From an uncultured Prevotellaceae bacterium (GTDB lineage Bacteria; Bacteroidota; Bacteroidia; Bacteroidales; Bacteroidaceae): DNA of 64,000 nucleotides. Location of the stretch: positions 1 to 64,000 of the forward strand of contig CADBHI010000001.1 of assembly GCA_902794405.1 (NCBI GenBank), in the 5' to 3' direction. Of this stretch, positions 24,923 through 32,074 are shown in pieces (the first letter of the stretch is position 1; each line of letters begins with the position of its first letter). The notes under the pieces were generated by a model. It saw nothing but the letters and a program-made list of their open reading frames with translations, was not told the DNA's origin and did no database searches. The position numbers were made by a program, and so were the translations under genes.

Positions 24923-24953
24923 TTTGAATAATGAAAAATAATTCGTAACTTTG
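24923..24953 (+). promoter_or_regulatory. Capsule-locus promoter (-33 TTTG and -7 TAACTTTG)
   Basis: TTTG at 24923-24926 and TAACTTTG at 24946-24953 are spaced 19 bases apart, as in the Bacteroidetes sigma-ABfr consensus. I found no inverted repeats flanking it that would make it an invertible promoter. Confidence 0.7.
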
Positions 24954-24959
24954 CACCCG

Positions 24960-25356
24960 CATCACGCCGTACCTGCCCTTTAGGGGCGGTGAAGGTGTGG
25001 GCATAATTTATTGGTACAGCGTCTTACAACGCGTGTTTTTGGACACTTGAAACTGCGAATTTCAACATCCTGTCAAAGACATTGCAGAGTGGATGCTTAG
25101 GACGTGGTTATATAACGCCCCGTCAGTGTGTTGAGAGGCTCTTGGTGAGCCTCCGCACACTTAACGGGTGTGAACATATATAATCCAACGGCGTGAGCAT
25201 GAATTCTGTCTGTTTACAGGAAAGGTATTCGCAGGCCTAAGTGACGGACGGGCAGAGTGAGAGTTCACGCTCTTTTTGTATTCTTAGGTCATCTCCGACC
25301 AAGTTTCCATTTTGAGCTTCGCTGATTCCAAGACGCGCTGACGTAACTGTCAGAAG
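24960..25356 (+). promoter_or_regulatory. Structured 5' leader of the capsule operon
   Basis: This roughly 400-nt stretch has no supported ORF. Likely structures are a CCTGCCC/GGGGCGG hairpin near 24975-24990, a strong stem at 25126-25160 (GTGTG/CACAC outer arms, GAGGCTC/GAGCCTC inner arms), and a smaller stem at 25254-25273 followed by TTTT. The last resembles an attenuator about 80 nt before upxY. In Bacteroides, UpxY acts on such leaders to let polymerase read into the polysaccharide genes. That function here is inference. Confidence 0.6.
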
Positions 25357-26124
25357 ATGAGCATGCAAGACGACTCTAAGGCGTTAATTGCTGATGTTGG
25401 GGCTCAAAGTGAAAACGGGGGGCCTGCGGCGGAGCCGTGCCAAAAGAAAACCAAAAATTATCGTCGGTTGCGCAGCCTGACCACCAACCGAATCCTCCAT
25501 CAGGAGAAAGAAAAGTCCGTTGTCAAGAAGGTATTCGACCCTACAGCCTGGTATGTCTATGGAGTCAAGAGAAACAAAGAAATAGAGACTCGTTCTTTCT
25601 TCAACGATTCCAAAGACATCCCTTTTGAGATAGAGGCATACGCAGCCGTCCAACAGAAGAAGGTCAGGACATACAAAAAAGCCAGGAACTCAAGTGGCTC
25701 CAAGAAACTGGTTGAAAAGGTAGTCATTCATGGTAAGGTTTTCATCAGAGTGGATGAGTCCCATCGTGTGGCCACGCTCAAACTGTGCAACTTGTTGACC
25801 CACTGCGTCGTTGACCCTACGCTTTCAAGAACCAAAGAAGGCTATCGTGACTTTGCCCGAGTTCCCGATGCTCAGATGAATGCTCTCAAAGCGGTGCTTA
25901 AACTGGCTGACGGCGATGTCGAGTTTTCCGAAGAAGTGCCTCCACAGGTCCATGAAACAGTCGTTCTTAACGACGGATTCTTCTCTGAGTCCGAGGCCCT
26001 TAAAGGACTTCAGGGAACCGTAGAGATGGTAAATGGCAAGAAACGTGCCACTGTCATCCTCGACAAGATTGGCTGCTTCAAATTCACATTCTCCGTTGGC
26101 GATTTAAAACGCCCTACCGAATAA
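25357..26124 (+). CDS. UpxY-like NusG-family transcription antiterminator
   Basis: 255 residues. An N-terminal basic tail of about 60 residues precedes the NGN domain (AWYVYGVKRNKEIETRSFF from residue 64, through FARVPDAQMNAL near 170). The C-terminal KOW-like domain (LKGLQGTVEMVNGKKRATV, then FKFTFSVGDL) follows at about 215-250. This is the layout of UpxY proteins, which bind RNA polymerase and antiterminate capsule operons. Position at the head of a polysaccharide locus and behind a long hairpin-rich leader agrees. The N-terminal extension is longer than usual. An UpxZ partner is not recognisable. A toxin-antitoxin-like pair and repeats now separate it from the first sugar gene. Confidence 0.82.
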   Translation: MSMQDDSKALIADVGAQSENGGPAAEPCQKKTKNYRRLRSLTTNRILHQEKEKSVVKKVFDPTAWYVYGVKRNKEIETRSFFNDSKDIPFEIEAYAAVQQKKVRTYKKARNSSGSKKLVEKVVIHGKVFIRVDESHRVATLKLCNLLTHCVVDPTLSRTKEGYRDFARVPDAQMNALKAVLKLADGDVEFSEEVPPQVHETVVLNDGFFSESEALKGLQGTVEMVNGKKRATVILDKIGCFKFTFSVGDLKRPTE

Positions 26125-26130
26125 CGACCC

Positions 26131-26232
26131 CAACAATTTCTGTGATTTCCGTGATTTCCGTGTGACATTCCCTCTCGTCTCTGCACTCGCTGCTCAAATA
26201 TTTCTGTGATTTCCGTGCTTTCCGTGTGACAT
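26131..26232. repeat. 'ttccgtg' repeat array, copy set 1
   Basis: Contains one full 64-bp unit (26159-26222: CGTGTGACATTCCCTCTCGT, then TGCACTCGCTGCTCAAATAT and TTCTGTGATTTCC) plus partial copies of TTTCCGTG on each side. It lies directly after upxY. Confidence 0.85.
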
Positions 26233-26306
26233 ATTAAAATTTCCGCACAATATCGCCCAAGTTTCCAATAATCGTTAAAACGCTTGGCTAGTCCAAGAAC
26301 TTTTCG

Positions 26307-26314
26307 TATCTTTG
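26307..26314 (+). promoter_or_regulatory. -7 box TATCTTTG for the GNAT pair
   Basis: TATCTTTG, with a CTTGG about 19 bases upstream in the -33 region, lies 33 bases before the small ORF at 26347. Confidence 0.55.
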
Positions 26315-26332
26315 CACCGCAAAACATTTTAT

Positions 26333-26339
26333 AAGGAGG
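26333..26339 (+). promoter_or_regulatory. Strong Shine-Dalgarno AAGGAGG
   Basis: A full AAGGAGG 7 bases before the ATG at 26347. Most starts in this window have no recognisable Shine-Dalgarno, so this one stands out and confirms the small gene. Confidence 0.75.
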
Positions 26340-26346
26340 CAACAAT

Positions 26347-26517
26347 ATGGCAACAGCAATAAAAGCAATTCCGACCCTGTATGGTGAAGAGGCACGCCGT
26401 TTTCAAGAGATGGCAAACGCCGTTGAGGACAGCTACGATCCTCATAAGAAGCGTGTAATGACGCCCCGCCAGCAGAATGCCTATAATTTCTTAAAGCGTG
26501 AGGGCTGGTTGAAGTAA
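26347..26517 (+). CDS. Small 56-residue protein, candidate antitoxin
   Basis: 56 codons from an ATG with its own -7 box and a strong Shine-Dalgarno. The stop (TAATG) overlaps the start of the GNAT gene by one base. The peptide is charged and soluble (EEARRFQEMANAVEDSYD, then TPRQQNAYNFLKREGWLK) and has no ribbon-helix-helix DUF1778 pattern of the usual antitoxins partnered with GNAT toxins. Tight translational coupling and the order small gene first, acetyltransferase second are typical of type II toxin-antitoxin operons, so antitoxin is the best guess. The family is not recognised. Confidence 0.65.
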   Translation: MATAIKAIPTLYGEEARRFQEMANAVEDSYDPHKKRVMTPRQQNAYNFLKREGWLK

Positions 26518-27143
26518 TGGGCTACCTGTTCGATAACTGCACCATCAGTGTATTCACAGAAGAACTACTTCATGCATGTGAACCGTTCTCCTGTGGAGAT
26601 GAGGACTTGGATGATTTCTTTTCTTCCAAGGCTTTAGAATACACTGAGTTTAGGATGGGCAAGACATTCTGTTTTCGTTTGCGTTCTGACATGAGAAAGA
26701 TAGTTTCCATGCTGACGCTTTCGTATGACAGCATAAGGATTTATGATTTGCCTCGAAGTCGTCGTGATGCCATGCTGAAGATAACCCATCACAAAAAGAC
26801 GCTCAAACGTTATCCTGGAATCTTGATAGGTCGTTTGGCAGTAAACGATGCTGAAGAATTCAAGCGTAAGGGTATTGGCTCCGAGATGATAGACATTGTG
26901 AAGCAGTGGTATAGGAGCGATGAAATAAAGGCTGGTTGTCGTATGCTGATAGTTGATGCACTCAACAAACCGGAAGTTCTTGCCTTTTACAGGAAGAACG
27001 GCTTTGAGGCCCTGTTCACATCGGAGCAACAAGAAGATTTCTATGTCAATCCTCCCAAGGATGAGGAGCAAAGACTGATGCGCCTTGCAAACCCAACAAA
27101 GTTGGAAACAAGGCTGATGTTCACAGACTTGCTCAAAGACTAA
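26517..27143 (+). CDS. GNAT acetyltransferase, TacT-like candidate toxin
   Basis: 208 residues. PFSCGDEDLDDFF near residue 22 matches the FDCGNxxLDxF opening of TacT/AtaT-type toxins. GRLAVNDAEEFKRKGIGSEM carries the acetyl-CoA-binding (R/Q)xxGxG/A loop, and LIVDALNKPEVLAFYRKNGF holds the conserved Tyr near the C-terminus. Known relatives acetylate the amino group of charged tRNAs and block translation until neutralised. The protein is about 40 residues longer than TacT, with a C-terminal extension after residue 170. It is coupled to a 56-residue upstream gene. The pair, bracketed by repeat arrays inside a capsule locus, looks like an inserted addiction module. Confidence 0.75.
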   Translation: MGYLFDNCTISVFTEELLHACEPFSCGDEDLDDFFSSKALEYTEFRMGKTFCFRLRSDMRKIVSMLTLSYDSIRIYDLPRSRRDAMLKITHHKKTLKRYPGILIGRLAVNDAEEFKRKGIGSEMIDIVKQWYRSDEIKAGCRMLIVDALNKPEVLAFYRKNGFEALFTSEQQEDFYVNPPKDEEQRLMRLANPTKLETRLMFTDLLKD

Positions 27144-27206
27144 TATAATATTAAGGTATAACATTTAGTCTGGTCACTCCTCGCGGAGTTGACCCTTTAC
27201 GGTTTT

Positions 27207-27504
27207 CCTCAACAATTTCTGTGCTTTCCGTGCTTTGACTTTCCCCTACGGGCCGTCGAGCTAAACCTTCCGTGTGACATTCCCTCTCGTCTCTGCACTC
27301 GCTGCTCAAATATTTCTGTGATTTCCGTGTTTTCCGTGTGACATTCCCTCTCGTCTCTGCACTCGCTGCTCAAATATTTCTGTGATTTCCGTGCTTTCCG
27401 TGTGACATTCCCTCTCGTCTCTGCACTCGCTGCTCAAATATTTCTGTGATTTCCGTGCTTTGACTTTCCCCTACGGGCCGTCGAGCTAAACCTTCCGTGT
27501 GATA
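27207..27504. repeat. 'ttccgtg' repeat array, copy set 2
   Basis: Three head-to-tail 64-bp units begin at 27271, 27335 and 27399 and are almost identical to each other and to the unit at 26159. They are flanked by partial copies interrupted at the same point by a 34-bp insert. Confidence 0.9.
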
Positions 27505-27528
27505 TTCCACAAACACTAAACAACCCTC

Positions 27529-27580
27529 ACTTCTCACACTTCTCACACCTAATGCGGGTGAGGGAAGTGTGAGAAGTGCT
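27529..27580. repeat. Long hairpin CACTTCTCACACTT
   Basis: A 14-bp perfect inverted repeat, CACTTCTCACACTT (27529-27542) and AAGTGTGAGAAGTG (27567-27580), with further pairing in the loop. No T run follows in either direction. Confidence 0.7.
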
Positions 27581-27769
27581 ACTTAAAAAGTGCGATTTAC
27601 AATATATATAAGGAAACGTTTGTCATGAGACAAAAACGAAAATAAAGATTCCCAAGCCTGGAATTTTCAAAAGGCGGTGCCTTTCATCCAAAACCCGGTG
27701 CCTTTTTCTCAAAAGGCGGTGGGTTATGACAAAAAGGGTGATGGTTTTTTCCGTGCTTTCTGTGTTTTC

Positions 27770-27845
27770 CGTGTGACATTCCCTCTCGTCTCTGCACTCG
27801 CTGCTCAAATATTTCTGTGCTTTCCGTGTTTTCCGTGTGACATTA
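27770..27845. repeat. 'ttccgtg' repeat, copy set 3
   Basis: One full 64-bp unit (27770-27833) and the start of another, ending 9 bases before the ATG of the next gene. It therefore forms that gene's upstream region. Confidence 0.85.
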
Positions 27846-27853
27846 TAAAAGCT

Positions 27854-28348
27854 ATGACCATTACGATAAAAAACAAAGATTTCTCCTCCAACATCAACCT
27901 GGCAACCATTATGAATGTTATGACCAAGGTTGAGATGTTGAAGATCTGCGACAAGCTGGAACTCTATGTCAGTCCCAATTTGAAAAAAGACGAGACTGCC
28001 CGTCGTGTTGCCCGTGAGATTCTCGACAACCCAGACGACGTTCTTCATGTCCTCAACAAGCAAGAACTCCAGTTAGTCGACGAGTTTGTCAAGGCTGGTG
28101 CTAACCATTATGCGGTTAGGAAGATGCGTAAGACATACTACAAGTTACAGCAGTATGGACTAGTGCTCACTTATAAGGATATGGAGAACGAGCAGTGGCA
28201 CATGTTGATGCCAGATTCCGTTCGTGAGTCTTTGGCGCCCTATTACAAAGACTATTTGGATTTGGCAGAGGCAGGTCAAAAGCTCCCCTCCAAGAAACAG
28301 CTCCGCTTAATGGCAGCATTACAGGCTTTCAGGGGTAATGACGATTAA
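27854..28348 (+). CDS. Conserved hypothetical protein, 164 aa
   Basis: The ATG at 27854 follows the repeat; the frame is open further upstream, but only through repeat sequence, so this start is preferred. The protein is soluble and helical, with charged blocks (MTKVEMLKICDKLEL, SPNLKKDETARRVARE, VRKMRKTYYKLQQYGLV). The last part suggests a winged-helix-like or other nucleic-acid-binding fold, but I recognise no family with confidence. It sits where UpxZ would be in a Bacteroides capsule locus, yet I see no UpxZ-like sequence. From memory, similar proteins are common in Prevotella. Function unknown. Confidence 0.65.
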   Translation: MTITIKNKDFSSNINLATIMNVMTKVEMLKICDKLELYVSPNLKKDETARRVAREILDNPDDVLHVLNKQELQLVDEFVKAGANHYAVRKMRKTYYKLQQYGLVLTYKDMENEQWHMLMPDSVRESLAPYYKDYLDLAEAGQKLPSKKQLRLMAALQAFRGNDD

Positions 28349-28458
28349 ATCCGAACTATGTATTTTTTAAGATTACCCCAAACAAGGTTGTTATAGGCCT
28401 TCGCTCGACCTTTGGACGCTTGCTTTTGCAAGAACGGGTCTAAAATGACTGATTACAA

Positions 28459-28608
28459 ATGAGCAATATGGAGCTGATAGTAGAGCTTCTTCGTCCGCAG
28501 CTGGAAATCACAAAGGAGGATATAGAGCCAGTCATTATCATGGGATTGTATTATCATCGTAATCTTATTGGTTCACCAAGTTCATTTGTAAAGATAGATG
28601 AGAAGTGA
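28459..28608 (+). CDS. Possible 49-residue small protein
   Basis: Short frame from ATG 28459 to TGA 28606-28608, just before the first sugar-nucleotide gene. It begins MSNMELIVELLRPQLEITKED and ends SSFVKIDEK. Composition is plausible for a real protein, with a helix followed by a short hydrophobic stretch. There is no clear ribosome-binding site, and it could equally be the remnant of a larger gene. No function is assigned. Confidence 0.35.
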   Translation: MSNMELIVELLRPQLEITKEDIEPVIIMGLYYHRNLIGSPSSFVKIDEK

Positions 28609-28665
28609 GTTCTTTTAATGACAGAAGCCAGTCTTCTGACAATAATAATAAAGATACAACAATAT

Positions 28666-29874
28666 ATGTTCAACTTAGATAAGTTTATTGCTGATTCGGT
28701 GACATTCAGACCGGAGAGCATGTTTAAGGGTGACATCGAGGCGAATGCCGAGAAGCTCACCCAGGAGATTAAGGGTAAGAAAGTTTGTGTGATTGGCGGT
28801 GCTGGTTCTATCGGTTCCAACTTTATCAAGGCGGTGCTGCGGTTTGAACCGGCAAGCGTAGTGGTGGTTGACCTGAACGAGAACGGACTTGCAGAGCTCG
28901 TGCGTGATGTACGTTCTACTAACGGCCTGTATGTCCCTGATGAGTTCCGCTGCTACACGCTGAATTTTGCAGACCCTATCTTTGAGCGCATCTTCCGTGA
29001 GGAGAAGGGCTTTGACATTGTAGCCAATTTCTCTGCCCACAAGCATGTTCGTTCAGAAAAAGACCGTTATAGCGTCCAGGCTCTGATTGAGAATAACGAT
29101 ATCAAGGCTAAGAAGCTGATGGATTTGCTGAAGGTATATCCTCCCAAGCATTTCTTCTGTGTAAGCACGGATAAGGCTGCAAATCCAGTGAATATCATGG
29201 GAGCCAGCAAGCGTATTATGGAAGACTTGGTGATGGCTTACAACAAGTACTTTAAGGTAACCACCGCCCGTTTTGCAAATGTCGCTTTTAGCAACGGCTC
29301 ATTGCCTGATGGCTGGATTCACCGCCTGCAGAAGAAGCAGCCGCTGGTGGCACCTTCGGATGTGAAGCGTTACTTTGTGAGCCCCGAAGAAAGCGGTCAG
29401 ATTTGTATGTTGGCTTGCATTCTTGGTAATGGAGGCGAAGTGTTCTTCCCGAAATTGGGCGAAGACCAGATGCTGACCTTTAGTAGCATTTGTGATGAGT
29501 TTGTGAAAGCTGAAGGCTTTGAAAAGAAGCAATGCGCGAATGATGCAGAAGCAATTTCGTATGCTTCTCAGATGGGATATGACAGTGAAACCTATCCTGT
29601 GGTTTACTTTGGCTCCGACACTACTGGTGAAAAGGCATACGAAGAGTTCTACGTGCCAGGAGAAAAGATAGATATGCAACGCTTCCAGGCTCTTGGTGTT
29701 GTAGAACAAACTACCCGCCATGAGATGGGTGAGGTAAACGGCTTCTTTGAAAAACTGGAAGGAATCTTTGCCAAAGAAGATTTCACTAAGGCTCAGGTGG
29801 TGGAAGCCATCAAGGATTTCATTCCCAACTTTGAGCACGAAGAAAAAGGAAAGAACCTCGACCAGAAGATGTGA
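28666..29874 (+). CDS. Nucleotide-sugar 4,6-dehydratase, CapD/WbpM group (LegB-like role)
   Basis: 402 residues of the extended short-chain dehydrogenase superfamily (Polysacc_synt_2). The NAD site is VIGGAGSIGSNF. FFCVSTDKAANPVNIMGASKR follows, where Met replaces the catalytic Tyr of the YxxxK pair, as in WbpM/CapD long-type dehydratases. The protein lacks their N-terminal membrane domain. Because LegC, NeuC, NeuB, NeuA and PtmE-type genes follow in the same locus, its probable substrate is GDP- or UDP-GlcNAc, giving the 4-keto-6-deoxy intermediate for a legionaminic-type acid. An in-frame ATG 48 bp upstream exists, but the start at 28666 fits homologous N-termini better. It is the first sugar gene of the locus. 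Confidence 0.8.
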   Translation: MFNLDKFIADSVTFRPESMFKGDIEANAEKLTQEIKGKKVCVIGGAGSIGSNFIKAVLRFEPASVVVVDLNENGLAELVRDVRSTNGLYVPDEFRCYTLNFADPIFERIFREEKGFDIVANFSAHKHVRSEKDRYSVQALIENNDIKAKKLMDLLKVYPPKHFFCVSTDKAANPVNIMGASKRIMEDLVMAYNKYFKVTTARFANVAFSNGSLPDGWIHRLQKKQPLVAPSDVKRYFVSPEESGQICMLACILGNGGEVFFPKLGEDQMLTFSSICDEFVKAEGFEKKQCANDAEAISYASQMGYDSETYPVVYFGSDTTGEKAYEEFYVPGEKIDMQRFQALGVVEQTTRHEMGEVNGFFEKLEGIFAKEDFTKAQVVEAIKDFIPNFEHEEKGKNLDQKM

Positions 29875-30006
29875 TGGTTTATGGCAACTATAAGTTAATA
29901 AAAGCCTGAAAACGTGAAAGAGTGAAGACGTTTTTCCCATACAGAAAATAGCTTTTAGATGTAGATCTATTCTCTTCAAAATTATTAATGGTGAATAAAC
30001 AGAATA

Positions 30007-30534
30007 ATGAAAATGTTAGGTATTATGGAATATAAAGATATTTATTTTGCCGACAAACAACGAAATGGGGGGGGGTATGCTCTTCAGTATATCCGTTTAA
30101 TGCGAAAAGCACAGTTTAGTAATGGTCTTTTTCGTTTCATTTATAAAAAACTAATGAGATGTATGACTTTATTCTTTGGATTAGAAATACCTTGGAATCT
30201 TAAAGTTGGGAAAGGTTTATATTTGGGTCATGCATACAACATTACGATACATCCTGATTGCGAAATAGGCGAATGGTGTAATATACATAAAGGAGTTACC
30301 ATAGGTCAACAAAACAGAGGTAAACGAAAAGGCGCACCAAAAATTGGAAATAGGGTTTGGATTGGAGTTAATGCTACCATTGTCGGGAAAGTTGTGATAG
30401 GTGATGACGTGTTAATATCACCTAACGCATTTGTTAATTGTGATGTTCCTTCTCATAGTATTGTTATAGGTAATCCGTGTGAGATACATCATCATGATAA
30501 TGCAACCATGGATTATATTAATCAAACCTCATAA
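30007..30534 (+). CDS. Serine acetyltransferase-like hexapeptide transferase with a poly-G tract
   Basis: 175 residues of the left-handed beta-helix acyltransferase family. LYLGHAYNITIHPDCEIGEWCNIHKGVTIG, GKRKGAPKIGNRVWIGVNATIVG and PNAFVNCDVPSHSIVIGNP follow the hexapeptide-repeat pattern of CysE-like enzymes. In polysaccharide loci such proteins O- or N-acetylate sugars rather than serine. Codons 21-23 are a run of nine G (30067-30075, three Gly codons). One base gained or lost there would stop translation early, so expression may be phase variable; the present length keeps the gene open. The region is strongly AT-rich compared with the rest of the window. Confidence 0.82.
   Translation: MKMLGIMEYKDIYFADKQRNGGGYALQYIRLMRKAQFSNGLFRFIYKKLMRCMTLFFGLEIPWNLKVGKGLYLGHAYNITIHPDCEIGEWCNIHKGVTIGQQNRGKRKGAPKIGNRVWIGVNATIVGKVVIGDDVLISPNAFVNCDVPSHSIVIGNPCEIHHHDNATMDYINQTS
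30067..30075 (+). repeat. Poly-G tract (G9) in an acyltransferase gene
   Basis: Nine consecutive G in an otherwise AT-rich gene, 60 bp after the start codon, in the ON frame. Confidence 0.9.
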
Positions 30535-30560
30535 TAGAATTTAAGAGTATCTCGTAATTA

Positions 30561-32054
30561 ATGACTGCATCAAGCAATTCAAGACAAGCAATGTGGGTGG
30601 CAATAGGACAGTTTTGTGCCTATGCCATTGGCATTGTAAGTCCAATGATACTAAGTAGGTATTTTGACAAAGGAGATTACGGTACTTACAAACAAGTAAT
30701 GTATGTTTACAATACACTCATTACGGTTTTTGCCTTTGGATTGCCTAGATCCTATTCCTATTTTATACCCCGTGTGTCAATTGGTGAGTCTAAAGACGTG
30801 GTAAGGAAAATTACCAGGCTCTTTGTCATTTTAGGAGTTTTTTTTTCCTTGTTATTGTACTTTGGGTCATCAATAATCGCTTTAATACTAAAGAATCCTG
30901 ATTTGGATTTAGCCTTAAAATACTTCTCTCCAACGCCATTGTTCCTTTTACCAGTAATGGGGCTAGATTGTATATTGGCTTCTTATAAAAGGAATCAGTT
31001 TATAGCTATCTATTCCGTTGTAACAAAGATATTTACTATTTTATGTATAGTTATCCCTGTTATTCTGTTTAAGTGTAATTATCTTTCTGCTATTATTGGT
31101 TTTGATATTGCTTCATTTATATCTTTTCTTTTAGCGATATATTTTAGAAATATCCCTACAAAAGGGATTGAATTAGAGAAGACAAGTGTTACTATTAAGG
31201 AGATTCTAGCATTCACAGCCCCATTAATTATCGCTTCAGTTTGGATAATGATTTTTCAATCTGTCAACCAGTTTTTTGTTAGTCGATATTATGGTAATGA
31301 GGTGTTTGCAGATTTTTCCAATGGATTTATTGAGTTTCCGGTGATTCCTATGGTAGTTAATTCTGTGGCTACCGTTCTTTTGCCTTTATTCTCTGGAATG
31401 GTTGTTAATGATAAGGACAATATAAAGATTGCATGGATTAATGCCCTTGAGAAGTCAATAAAGATTACTTACCCTATAGCTGTGTTTTCAATAATATTTG
31501 CATCCTTAATAATGACGTGTTTTTACGGCAACCAATATGAATCATCAGGGATTTACTTTATTGTGAAGAACTTTGAAGGATTCTTTATGATAATACCTTT
31601 TTACCCTATTATTCTTGCATTGGGTAAAACCAATCAGTATGCAAATATCCATCTGGTTATGGCTCTTGTTATCGTTCCGTTGGAGTTTATTATTGTTAAG
31701 TTTGGGCTACCAGCTATTATGATTGGTGTCGTATTTGAAATATGTGTTTTTGCAAAGGTGGCTTTACAGTTTAGGGTAGTTAGTCGTACAATCAATATGA
31801 CTTTCAACGATCTTATACCCATAAAAAGTATGGTTCGGATCATAGCTGTATCAATTGCCTCTTCAATTTTACCGCTATTTGTGTATCATTATTGTCATTG
31901 GCTTAATAAATATTTTCTGTTATCACTCACGATATTATTGTTTATTATTTGTTATTACCTACTATGCTGGGTTTTCCATGTCACATACAAAGATGTTTTA
32001 GTAGGTTTTTTGCATAATAAAAAATACATGGGTATCTTAAAAATAATTCCATAA
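30561..32054 (+). CDS. Oligosaccharide flippase (Wzx-like)
   Basis: 497 residues with 12 to 14 predicted membrane helices and the MATE/MOP-type layout. The N-terminus (MWVAIGQFCAYAIGIVSPMILSRYFDKGDYGTYKQV) is the typical first helix pair of the RfbX/Wzx family, in which an Asp/Glu-rich loop precedes YGxxK/R. It should flip undecaprenyl-linked repeat units across the inner membrane for polymerisation. A long T run occurs at about 30838-30846. It lies next to the polymerase gene, and both have markedly low GC. Flippase identity is reliable; unit specificity is unknown. Confidence 0.88.
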   Translation: MTASSNSRQAMWVAIGQFCAYAIGIVSPMILSRYFDKGDYGTYKQVMYVYNTLITVFAFGLPRSYSYFIPRVSIGESKDVVRKITRLFVILGVFFSLLLYFGSSIIALILKNPDLDLALKYFSPTPLFLLPVMGLDCILASYKRNQFIAIYSVVTKIFTILCIVIPVILFKCNYLSAIIGFDIASFISFLLAIYFRNIPTKGIELEKTSVTIKEILAFTAPLIIASVWIMIFQSVNQFFVSRYYGNEVFADFSNGFIEFPVIPMVVNSVATVLLPLFSGMVVNDKDNIKIAWINALEKSIKITYPIAVFSIIFASLIMTCFYGNQYESSGIYFIVKNFEGFFMIIPFYPIILALGKTNQYANIHLVMALVIVPLEFIIVKFGLPAIMIGVVFEICVFAKVALQFRVVSRTINMTFNDLIPIKSMVRIIAVSIASSILPLFVYHYCHWLNKYFLLSLTILLFIICYYLLCWVFHVTYKDVLVGFLHNKKYMGILKIIP

Positions 32055-32074
32055 TGTGGTTTTAACATATTAAT

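Larger units (their letters stand above)
27144..27853. other. 710-bp repeat-filled intergenic region
   Basis: Nothing here supports a gene. The stretch is mostly repeats: three tandem 64-bp units (27271-27462), two copies of a 34-bp nested insert (27237-27270 and 27461-27494, core CCCCTACGGGCCGTCGAGCT), a long hairpin (27529-27580), the AAAGGCGGTGCCTTT motifs (27668-27721), and another 64-bp unit (27770-27833). Confidence 0.85.

Noticed and set aside
24850..24960. Invertible capsule promoter
   Set aside because: The only inverted repeat near the promoter (24871-24914) has a 17-18-base loop and does not enclose the -33/-7 boxes. No recombinase gene is adjacent.
24955..25356. tmRNA, RNase P, 6S or SRP RNA in the leader region
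   Set aside because: I looked for the conserved cores of these RNAs and found none. The position before upxY makes a cis-acting leader more likely.
27854..28348. UpxZ homologue after upxY
   Set aside because: Position and size fit, but I could not recognise UpxZ sequence features; left as a conserved hypothetical.
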